Shown: piece after piece, positions 1 to 5,043 of the stretch
Position numbering within the stretch: the stretch's first letter is position 1
Layout of the letters: each line of letters starts with the position of its first letter
NCBI GenBank assembly: GCA_958448395.1
Contig: CAUDDP010000106.1
Coordinates: 1-5,553, forward strand
Origin: an uncultured Oscillospiraceae bacterium
GTDB lineage: Bacteria; Bacillota; Clostridia; Oscillospirales; Ruminococcaceae
DNA: 5,553 nt
Reading direction: 5' to 3'
Made by a program: the position numbers and the translations under genes
Notes under the pieces: model-generated
Databases searched by the model: none
What the model saw: only the letters and a program-made list of their open reading frames with translations
What the model was told of the DNA's origin: nothing

Positions 1-924
1 GGCGTTAAAATAGGAGCTATCACGTACTTCTGGAGAGAAAACATTGTAGATATGATTGTCCGCAGCCCCCGTTTTTTCCAGCAGATGATACATCCGCTCC
101 CGCCCTTTGGGCAGGGTGTGTTTTTGTGTAAAGGGATTGATTTTGAATAAGTCTTCACTGGCTTCAATCGCACGCTCCGAGGATTCCAGCTCCCACAGAA
201 TTCGCTCCCAGTGCTCATCTGCATCCCTGATAAAGTCCAGTGCATCTGCAAAAGCGGAAACGCCAAGCGGAGAATCCGGGGCAATGTTATTGGCATCCGG
301 CATTTGAAATATGGCAAACAGCGGCTGCTGTACATTGGAAAAAGACTGCTCCGGCTTGAGATTTGCCCACTGCGGCACTTCCTTTAAGCTGCATTCCATT
401 CCCAAGAAGTTGCCGGCAGTAGACTTAAAGCAGCGATTCTGGATGGTATGTACCTGCGTAGTGCGATGATATTGATGCAGCTCTATGCGTGTGTAATAGG
501 CATACCCCATCACAAGAGATTCCGCACAGGCAACCGCATCACAGTTGTCATCCGTATAATTCACCGGCAGATACTGTGTCTGCGGTATGATGTCCACCAA
601 TCCGCCATTTGCCGTATAATACGGTTTGAGCAGCAGTCCGCCGGAGGCAATGCCGTAATCCAGCTTTCGCCGTAATTTGGGAATCATTCTCTGCATCGCA
701 GTATCCAATTCCGCATCGCTGACAGAGAGGGAAAATTCCGTCAGTACCAATCGTTTCAGCTCTCTGGCAATGGCAGACGGTGTTTGCATGGAACGAACTC
801 TATCTCGAATCCATGCAGATTGATTTCGGTAAGCGTCCTCCCACATCTGCATTTTTTCCTGCATTTCACCACTCACCAGACATGGCACCCCCATTGCAGC
901 AGCGATTGCAGAAGCATCTATCAT
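1..924 (-). CDS. Phage portal protein, SPP1/A118-like (3' end missing)
   Basis: An open frame starts at ATG 924 and stays open to base 1, giving 308 residues without a stop, so the C-terminal part lies outside the window. The portal is the dodecameric ring at the capsid vertex through which the terminase pumps DNA and to which the tail connector attaches. The N-terminal 90 residues are charged and helical. Residues 95-123 contain GGLLLKPYY and a following DIIPQTQYLPVNY strand. Residues 203-225 (FAIFQMPDANNIAPDSPLGVS), followed by a long acidic helix, DALDFIRDADEHWERILWEL, resemble the conserved NN..SPLG.S.....LD..D segment of Gram-positive siphophage portals of the SPP1 gp6/A118 type. The start has a GAAGGTG ribosome binding site and follows the terminase stop by 4 bases, the usual TerL-portal order. 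The family call rests on remembered motifs, not a search; a generic portal is near certain, the exact subfamily less so. Confidence 0.85.
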   Translation of the reverse strand, partial: MIDASAIAAAMGVPCLVSGEMQEKMQMWEDAYRNQSAWIRDRVRSMQTPSAIARELKRLVLTEFSLSVSDAELDTAMQRMIPKLRRKLDYGIASGGLLLKPYYTANGGLVDIIPQTQYLPVNYTDDNCDAVACAESLVMGYAYYTRIELHQYHRTTQVHTIQNRCFKSTAGNFLGMECSLKEVPQWANLKPEQSFSNVQQPLFAIFQMPDANNIAPDSPLGVSAFADALDFIRDADEHWERILWELESSERAIEASEDLFKINPFTQKHTLPKGRERMYHLLEKTGAADNHIYNVFSPEVRDSSYFNA

Positions 925-928
925 TTGT

Positions 929-2200
929 TCACCTTCTTTCCGTTTGCCGTATCATTTTCAGCGTCCGGTACATTGCCGTCCGGACGAAGTATCGCATATC
1001 GTCCATCGCATGGTCGTTTTCTTTCAGTGGCTTATCATCAATAGATTTTTCATCCCATCGGTACAAGCTAAACTCCCGGATGGTATCCTGACAACAACTA
1101 CAAAAATGCAGCCGTCCGAGCTGCAATAAAGTTGCCGTATCCCGAATGCCGTCCAGTACGCTGTTGTCCGCCGACCACACACGGAACTTTCCATGCCGCC
1201 GGATACATTCGATAAACGATGCTGCCGACGGGTCAACGATGACGGCACGGATATAGGGGAATATGTCTCCGGCAAGCTGTTCGAGTGCAGCATAATGCTC
1301 TTCATCCGTGCGTGGTGTACTGTTCTTTCGTCCATCATAGTAATACTCTCGAATGCGGGTTGCAGATCCAGTCGGGGACAGATGCCACAAGCCCATGGAG
1401 GTTGGATTCAGTGTGCCATAGTCAATGGAGATGTAAAATTCTCCGTTTCCAACCACTGGCAGGGTATCCGGTACAATGTGTACGGCTTTATCGAACATGG
1501 GATAAATCAATCCCTCTGCCAGTCGCCAGAGCCCTAAAATATACCGCTCATAGAAGACACCGCTATACATCCGTTCATACCGCTGCCGGACAGCCTCGGA
1601 CAAGGCATAGTTGTCCTCCATGGTAAAATGCAGATGCAGCCGATTCTTGTCTTTTGCCGCACCATTCTCCTCATCAATCCATGCTTTGTAGAACCAGTGT
1701 TCCTCACTGCCATCGGGGTTGCAGTTGAGCCACAGTCGGGAACCGGCGACAGAACAACGGGCGACTGCTTGATTGACAAAGGATTCCGGCATCAGGGCAA
1801 CTTCATCCAGCAGCACCCCTGCAAGGGTAATCCCTTGAATCAATGCGGCACTGCTTTCATCCTTGCCGCCAAAGAAGTAATATCGGTTCTGATGTCCCAG
1901 CCACTGTACATCCATATAGTTCTTGGACAAATTGATTTTGGGCTTTACAACACCCTCCATCCACTTCTGCAGGGGCGTGATGACGTTTCGCTTTAGGCTG
2001 TCGATGGTCTTTCCGCAAAAAGCAAAATGCTCTCTGTGAAAGATTTTCATACTCCACATTAGAAAGCCGATGCTCATTGCCATGGTTTTGCCACTCCGGA
2101 CAGAGCCATCGCATACAATGGCATCATAGTCCTTGCTTTCCGGCAGCGTCCACCAGAGCATGGCTTGCAGCTGCTTCGGAGAAAAATCCTGAAATATCAT
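929..2200 (-). CDS. terL: Terminase large subunit (ATPase plus nuclease), PBSX/SPP1 type
   Basis: A 423-residue protein, normal length for the Terminase_3/Terminase_3C (PBSX XtmB-like) group and shorter than the roughly 550 residues of Mu gp28. It is the motor that drives DNA into the prohead and cuts the concatemer. The N-terminal ATPase domain has a Walker A motif GSVRSGKT at residues 32-39, a Walker B motif GVLLDE at 128-133 with the catalytic glutamate E133, and a coupling-type motif LNCNPDG at 158-164. The C-terminal RNase H-like nuclease shows metal-binding acidic positions at D260 (ISIDYG), D323 (IVDPSA) and D400/D401 (HAMDDMRYF). All key residues look intact. The ATG start lies 10 bases behind GGAGG and overlaps the previous gene's stop by 4 bases, indicating coupled translation. 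The portal follows 4 bases downstream. Confidence 0.95.
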   Translation of the reverse strand: MIFQDFSPKQLQAMLWWTLPESKDYDAIVCDGSVRSGKTMAMSIGFLMWSMKIFHREHFAFCGKTIDSLKRNVITPLQKWMEGVVKPKINLSKNYMDVQWLGHQNRYYFFGGKDESSAALIQGITLAGVLLDEVALMPESFVNQAVARCSVAGSRLWLNCNPDGSEEHWFYKAWIDEENGAAKDKNRLHLHFTMEDNYALSEAVRQRYERMYSGVFYERYILGLWRLAEGLIYPMFDKAVHIVPDTLPVVGNGEFYISIDYGTLNPTSMGLWHLSPTGSATRIREYYYDGRKNSTPRTDEEHYAALEQLAGDIFPYIRAVIVDPSAASFIECIRRHGKFRVWSADNSVLDGIRDTATLLQLGRLHFCSCCQDTIREFSLYRWDEKSIDDKPLKENDHAMDDMRYFVRTAMYRTLKMIRQTERR

Positions 2201-2535
2201 TTCAATCCTGCCTCCAGTTTCTCAAATAGATTGGTCAGTTGCTTATCCTCCGCTTCTTCCTTGGTACCGGATGCAGCTGCTCGTATCATCGCTGCCGTAT
2301 CTGTTTCCGCAGAAAGCAGCTGCGGATTTTCCTTCAGAAATTGATACAGCTCCAAATGTCGCTTTCGGAATTCTTCTGCCAGCCGCTTCCGCTGCTTCGG
2401 CTCCGGTGTATTGAGATAGGTGGAAAGGAATGTCTTTAAATCAGAGTAGTCTGCATATTTCGCTGCATTCCTGCCACTCTCAAATTTTGCAATGCCGTCT
2501 GCAAGGGCAGCAATGCTTTTCTTTTTTCTACCCAA
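2197..2535 (-). CDS. Small basic/helical protein, candidate terminase small subunit
   Basis: The predicted protein is 112 residues if the TTG at 2535 is used. This TTG is preferred because AGGAGG sits 6 bases ahead of it; the alternative in-frame GTG at 2556 would put that ribosome binding site inside the gene and has the U-tract of a terminator just before it. The protein starts with a basic patch (GRKKKS), is helical throughout, has a charged middle (PEPKQRKRLAEEFRKRHLELYQFLKEN, residues 45-71) and an acidic C-terminus. No family is recognised with certainty. Its position directly before terL with a 4-base overlap, its size and its DNA-binding-like N-terminus suggest a small terminase subunit, which recognises the packaging site and loads TerL. 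It could equally be an unrelated phage accessory protein, since a DUF3486 small-terminase-like gene is also present at 3938-3387. Confidence 0.75.
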   Translation of the reverse strand: MGRKKKSIAALADGIAKFESGRNAAKYADYSDLKTFLSTYLNTPEPKQRKRLAEEFRKRHLELYQFLKENPQLLSAETDTAAMIRAAASGTKEEAEDKQLTNLFEKLEAGLK

Positions 2536-2541
2536 AGTGCC

Positions 2542-2547
2542 CCTCCT
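2542..2547 (-). promoter_or_regulatory. Ribosome binding site that fixes a TTG start
   Basis: AGGAGG lies 6 bases ahead of TTG 2535 and 10 bases after the U-tract of the terminator. Its spacing decides in favour of the TTG over the upstream in-frame GTG at 2556. Confidence 0.7.
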
Positions 2548-2556
2548 TTCTGACAC

Positions 2557-2584
2557 AAAAACAGGGGCAGAATTGCCCCTGTTT
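2557..2584 (-). terminator. Intrinsic terminator directly before the packaging operon
   Basis: A perfect 11-bp inverted repeat (arms 2574-2584 and 2559-2569, loop 2570-2573) has the GC-rich core CAGGGGCA/TGCCCCTG. In the minus-strand transcript it is followed by a run of five U (the first three pair in the stem base) and then G. This is a textbook rho-independent terminator for leftward transcription. It lies about 20 bases before the start of the next gene in the same direction, so terL and the portal can be expressed only by read-through or from an unseen promoter. On the plus strand it is followed by TTTGCCG, a poorer terminator, so the minus direction is preferred. Confidence 0.8.
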
Positions 2585-2625
2585 GCCGTCTTCTATTTTG
2601 GTGATATCTTTTTCGGATAATTTTC

Positions 2626-2664
2626 TTTAAACGATTCTGCGGTCGTTTAAACACCTTTTAAACG
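2626..2664 (-). repeat. Three copies of TTTAAACG / CGTTTAAA forming alternative hairpins
   Basis: The 8-mer TTTAAACG occurs at 2626-2633 and 2657-2664 and in inverted form at 2644-2651. The middle copy can pair with either flank: 2644-2651 with 2657-2664 (8 bp, 5-base loop), or 2643-2651 with 2626-2634 (9 bp, 8-base loop). The two hairpins exclude each other. They lie between the larger structured segment and the terminator, where a leader switch would be expected, but a repeated protein-binding operator is also possible. Confidence 0.55.
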
Positions 2665-2668
2665 CTGT

Positions 2669-2864
2669 TTCCGATTGGGTAAGCTTCGCCATTCGGAATT
2701 TGCTGTAAAATCCGTTCTGTTTCTATGTCACAGACACCGTTCCTGCGGGACGAATCTACCGCAGTGCAAGTAAAGGTGAATTTACGGGGAGCCCCCGCTG
2801 GCAGTCCACCCATCGTTTTCTTATGGGATAAGAAAGGACTGTGATGCCCTCAAGGGCGGGAGCC
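2669..2864 (-). promoter_or_regulatory. Putative structured leader RNA between the NusG-like gene and the late genes
   Basis: This gene-poor stretch contains a dense set of complementary segments. An outer 9-bp helix pairs 2856-2864 with 2790-2798 and includes two G-U pairs that exist only in the minus-strand RNA. Inside are a GCCC-UUGA-GGGC hairpin (2846-2857), a 6-bp helix 2836-2841/2802-2807, and within that an 8-bp stem 2828-2835/2817-2824 with a CCC loop. That loop, with the next two bases, can pair instead with AUGGG at 2809-2813. Downstream are a GGGG-CCCC hairpin (2786-2796) competing with the outer helix, a 6-bp stem 2759-2764/2743-2748, a 5-bp stem 2730-2734/2716-2720 and a 6-bp stem 2693-2698/2669-2674. 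No known riboswitch or RNA family is recognised. Its place after an antiterminator-like gene and before a terminator suggests an antitermination loading RNA or attenuator. The helices were found by eye; no folding energy was computed. Confidence 0.5.
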
Positions 2865-2892
2865 TTATGAAAATTTGATTGCTGTATGATAT

Positions 2893-3390
2893 TTACACAC
2901 CGATAATTGGAAGGGTAATCGTATAGTCTTTTCCTAAAATGGGAATCCGAATCTTTGCCCGTCTTTGCCGCACGTCCATACTCATGATGTGGTCTTCATA
3001 CTGTCGCAGGATACCGGATAAAATCATTCTGTCGCCGTTCGCTGTTGCGTAAATGTGGGATGCTGTAATCGGATACCCACGATTCCAGAGCCATAGAATG
3101 TATGCCTCCTCCTGCTTGGTCAGCGGTGCCGCCTGCCCTCTGTACTTCAAGAATCGCATCACACCGTCTGCATGGCAGATGTCGTAATAATCCTTGTTCC
3201 GCAGCTTTCCATCCGGGTATTCCAAAAACAGATATCCGGCAAAAATCGGCTCTGTTCGCTCCTGCCATGCACCGTCTTTGCGGATGGAAAGCACTCTCTG
3301 TGGGCAGCGGATAAAATATCCCCGTTTCCGCAGACTGGCAGCTACCTGTAAATCCGTACCGGGCTTGACTTGAAATACATACATGCTCAT
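2893..3390 (-). CDS. NusG-family specialised transcription (anti)termination factor
   Basis: The protein has 165 residues, close to the size of LoaP/RfaH/UpxY-type NusG paralogues. The N-terminal NGN-like domain (about residues 1-108) begins with MYVFQVKPGTDLQVAASLRKRG, contains TEPIFAGYLFLEY at 47-58 (the family's ...F PGY.FV... strand) and GVMRFLKYRGQAAPLTKQE at 76-94, matching the GV..F......P.pL...E pattern. Residues 118-163 (GDRMILSGILRQYEDHIMSMD, then RQRRAKIRIPILGK) fit a KOW domain. Such proteins ride on RNA polymerase at the clamp and change its pausing and termination. The ATG overlaps the stop of the preceding gene by 4 bases and has AGGAGG 7 bases upstream, so it belongs to the same operon. 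The gene directly precedes a structured, terminator-ended leader of the packaging genes, suggesting a dedicated late antiterminator. Family assignment is fairly sure; the LoaP-like role is inference. Confidence 0.82.
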   Translation of the reverse strand: MSMYVFQVKPGTDLQVAASLRKRGYFIRCPQRVLSIRKDGAWQERTEPIFAGYLFLEYPDGKLRNKDYYDICHADGVMRFLKYRGQAAPLTKQEEAYILWLWNRGYPITASHIYATANGDRMILSGILRQYEDHIMSMDVRQRRAKIRIPILGKDYTITLPIIGV

Positions 3391-3938
3391 GTTTCTGCCT
3401 CCTGTTTCTGCTTTTCCTTGATGAATTTCTTGACTTCCTTGTATAAATCCGGTCGCTCCGCTGCCATTGCTTCAAAAATCAAATCCTTGAACTGCTCCGC
3501 ACCATTCTCTAATGCATTTCGTGTCTTTACATCCACATTCTTTTTGTAGGCAACTGCTCTGGTCAGTGCTACTGCATTTTTGGAGAGGGTATCAAAATCG
3601 ACTTCTTCCAACCGTTCTTCTGGCATTTTACTGATGGCATCCAGCATCTGATTGCAAATCAGCCGAAGAATGCCGTCTGTCATGTCCAAATCTGGATAGC
3701 GTTCTGTCTCCTCCATGATTGCCCGGAAATTCTCCTGACTCAGACGCAGAGCATCCAGTGTACTCATCAGATTTTTGGCGTACTTTCCGACTGCTGCAAG
3801 GGAGATGCTCACACCGTGAGACTGAATGTAGTCCACAATCTCCCGATAGTACGCACCGGTTTTAATCATTTCATCCACGGTTTCCTTCACTGCCGGTTCC
3901 AACTGGTCAATTTTAGAATGTTTTCGTCTCTTTCCCAT
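3387..3938 (-). CDS. DUF3486 family protein, Mu gp27-like putative small terminase
   Basis: A 183-residue protein. The N-terminus RKHSKIDQLEPAVKETVDEMI (residues 5-25), followed by YYREIVDYIQSHGVSISLAAVGKYAK (30-55), is the typical DUF3486 pattern: a basic start, a SKID.L motif and a helix-turn-helix of the (S)YREI..Y....G...S..AV..Y.K type. The rest is helical and charged, ending in a lysine/glutamate-rich tail. Mu gp27 is regarded as the probable small terminase subunit that recognises the packaging start. The ATG has an AAGGCGG ribosome binding site and lies 11 bases after the previous stop. In Mu this gene is directly followed by the large terminase; here the NusG-like gene, the leader and another small gene intervene, so its packaging role with this TerL is uncertain. 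Confidence 0.85.
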   Translation of the reverse strand: MGKRRKHSKIDQLEPAVKETVDEMIKTGAYYREIVDYIQSHGVSISLAAVGKYAKNLMSTLDALRLSQENFRAIMEETERYPDLDMTDGILRLICNQMLDAISKMPEERLEEVDFDTLSKNAVALTRAVAYKKNVDVKTRNALENGAEQFKDLIFEAMAAERPDLYKEVKKFIKEKQKQEAET

Positions 3939-3949
3939 GCTGCACCGCC

Positions 3950-4279
3950 TTATACATCAATGCAGGCATCTGTTCGGACACAGGCAATAATTTGAATGCC
4001 GTCTGCAGTGACTTTCGCTTCCAACTCCTGCATTTCTGTATCTGCCAATGTAGACGATTCCTTGCTGCCTGCTTTCCGCAGGCGAATGTATCCGGATTCC
4101 GTTAAGTAATTCACCGCATCCCGAAATTCCGCTTCGTTCATGCTAGGACGCAGGGCATAACCGATGTCGGACAACGATACATATTTATCACGGAGCAGGT
4201 TGACCGCCTTCAGCACCATGCCGTTATTCTTGAAAAAAGTTTTCTGTCGAATTCGTGTCAGCATCTCAGATTGTTCCAT
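3950..4279 (-). CDS. Mu gp26-like (VpaChn25_0724-type) winged-helix-like phage protein
   Basis: The ATG at 4279 gives 109 residues and is chosen because AGGAGG lies 7 bases ahead; the upstream in-frame ATG at 4303 lies inside the preceding gene and has no such site. Residues 20-69 (VLKAVNLLRDKYVSLSDIGYALR, then EAEFRDAVNYLTESGYIRLRK) read as a winged-helix fold: two helices, a recognition-like helix and a strand pair. The C-terminal AKVTADGIQIIACVRTDACID (89-109) resembles the LT.kG.dva.G....pGV ending of the small protein found between gp25-like and DUF3486 genes in Mu-like phages. Its biochemical role is unknown even in well-studied relatives. The gene order matches the Mu block, which is the main support for the assignment. 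Confidence 0.7.
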   Translation of the reverse strand: MEQSEMLTRIRQKTFFKNNGMVLKAVNLLRDKYVSLSDIGYALRPSMNEAEFRDAVNYLTESGYIRLRKAGSKESSTLADTEMQELEAKVTADGIQIIACVRTDACIDV

Positions 4280-4286
4280 TCTTCCG

Positions 4287-4292
4287 CCTCCT
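4287..4292 (-). promoter_or_regulatory. Ribosome binding site of the gp26-like gene
   Basis: AGGAGG lies 7 bases before ATG 4279 and overlaps the stop codon of the preceding membrane-protein gene. This decides the start and implies coupled translation. Confidence 0.7.
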
Positions 4293-4602
4293 ATCTGCTG
4301 CAATAGCTGTCAATTTTGCTTTCCAAGCGTGCCATCGTCCGGATGAAATCCTCATTTTTGGTGGTGTGTTCTTTGATGTAGTCGATATTCTCGGAAAGCT
4401 TCTCCATGGACGCTTTAATCTCTCTAATTTCTGCCTTGGTTGCATATTTATCCGATAGTGTCAGAAGATTGTCTCGCAGTTCTTGCACTGCCATTTCGTT
4501 TTTATCGTTCCTGTCCATGGTGCGTTTTAGAAAGTATCCGATGACACCCAGTATTGCTGTAATGATTGTAGTGATAATGAATAAAATGATTTCTTGCGTC
4601 AA
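4291..4602 (-). CDS. Small membrane-anchored coiled-coil protein (Mu gp25/DUF2730-like or holin-associated)
   Basis: A 103-residue protein starting at TTG 4602, with AGGAGG 11 bases upstream (a somewhat long spacing, but no better start exists nearby). Residues 5-25 (IILFIITTIITAILGVIGYFL) form one transmembrane helix near the N-terminus, followed by KR and then a charged heptad-like region (about 36-100) rich in L, E and K that should form a coiled coil. Position just before the gp26-like gene and this layout fit the Mu gp25/DUF2730 family. The same layout is also seen in hemolysin XhlA-like and other holin-accessory proteins, so a lysis-related role is not excluded. Function is not known. 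Confidence 0.75.
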   Translation of the reverse strand: MTQEIILFIITTIITAILGVIGYFLKRTMDRNDKNEMAVQELRDNLLTLSDKYATKAEIREIKASMEKLSENIDYIKEHTTKNEDFIRTMARLESKIDSYCSR

Positions 4603-4627
4603 GTTCTAGTTCGCCTCCTACTAAAAT

Positions 4628-4676
4628 AAGAATGCTATAATTGCCGTATTTGTTCTACTGCAATTATAGCATTCTT
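4628..4676. terminator. 17-bp perfect inverted repeat, possible terminator at the end of the mor operon
   Basis: Arms 4628-4644 and 4660-4676 are perfectly complementary, with a 15-base loop. In the minus-strand RNA the stem is followed by a U-rich stretch (UUAUUUU just downstream); in the plus-strand RNA by UUCUUUUCUU. It could act in both directions. The stem is AU-rich, weaker per base pair than typical but long. It lies between mor and the next operon segment. The same arms carry TATAAT boxes (see the promoter entry), so it may be a regulatory palindrome instead. Confidence 0.5.
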
Positions 4677-4718
4677 TTCTTACCGCCGTACATAAGAGGC
4701 GTTTTTATACCGTTATGT
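4656..4718 (-). promoter_or_regulatory. Candidate activator-dependent promoter with upstream dyad, possible Mor target
   Basis: A consensus TATAAT lies at 4668-4663 on the minus strand, predicting a start near 4656, but no recognisable -35 hexamer sits 16-18 bases upstream. This is the pattern of the Mu middle promoter, which needs Mor. An inverted repeat ACATAA...TTATGT (arms 4713-4718 and 4690-4695, centre about 48 bases before the predicted start) is roughly where a Mor/C dimer would bind. The neighbouring mor gene makes this attractive, but neither the start site nor the operator is proven. Confidence 0.4.
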
Positions 4719-4737
4719 GCTTGCAAACTTGGAAACA

Positions 4738-5043
4738 TCAATCTTCTGGGAATAACATCATCTGATAAGAATCTTCCTTTTCTTTTTCCCGTCGGATAAT
4801 GTCATTGATTGTTTTCTTCGCCAGCCCATATTCATGTGCCAGCTCCAATTGATTTTCTCCATTAAACTTTTTGTAGATTTCTTCATCTCTGTCTGCTCGT
4901 GCCGCTTCATCCGCTTTTCCGATGTAGATGCTGCTGCCGCTATATCGAAGTACCAGCTTTTTGTAAGCCTCCAAGCCTACCGTTTCTGCTAGCTCCAGCT
5001 GCCCGCCATGCAGCTGGCTCATCGTGAGCTTATCCAGATTCAT
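4738..5043 (-). CDS. mor: Mor/C-family middle transcription activator
   Basis: A 101-residue protein, slightly shorter than Mu Mor (about 129). The segment SSIYIGKADEAARADRDEEI (37-56), followed by YKKFNGENQLELAHEYGLAKKTINDIIRR (57-85), matches the Mor family: a short strand with the IYI.K motif, the R(D)..I...F.G.N..ELA..YGL pattern and a helix-turn-helix at about 64-86. Mu Mor activates middle transcription as a dimer at a promoter lacking a -35 box. Residues 1-35 should form the dimerising helical part. The start codon overlaps the end of gemA by 14 bases and lacks a strong ribosome binding site (AAAGGG about 12 bases away), so translation probably depends on gemA. The following gap contains a suitable candidate target promoter. 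Confidence 0.9.
   Translation of the reverse strand: MNLDKLTMSQLHGGQLELAETVGLEAYKKLVLRYSGSSIYIGKADEAARADRDEEIYKKFNGENQLELAHEYGLAKKTINDIIRREKEKEDSYQMMLFPED

Noticed and set aside
1193..1996. Several plus-strand frames opposite terL (for example 1193-1537 and 1628-1996)
   Set aside because: They are antisense shadows of a conserved terminase with intact catalytic motifs; no ribosome binding sites or protein-like patterns.
2200..2556. GTG start at 2556 for the small terminase candidate
   Set aside because: It begins directly at the end of the terminator U-tract and would place a good AGGAGG inside the coding part; the TTG at 2535 is correctly spaced behind that site.
2436..2654. Minus-strand frame of 72 residues overlapping the terminator and the small terminase candidate
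   Set aside because: It runs through the terminator stem and out of frame over the better-supported gene; the composition is arginine/leucine-rich shadow sequence and its ATG lacks a ribosome binding site.
2996..3475. Minus-strand frame of 159 residues over the NusG-like and DUF3486 genes
   Set aside because: It overlaps two recognisable families in another frame and its translation has no domain pattern.
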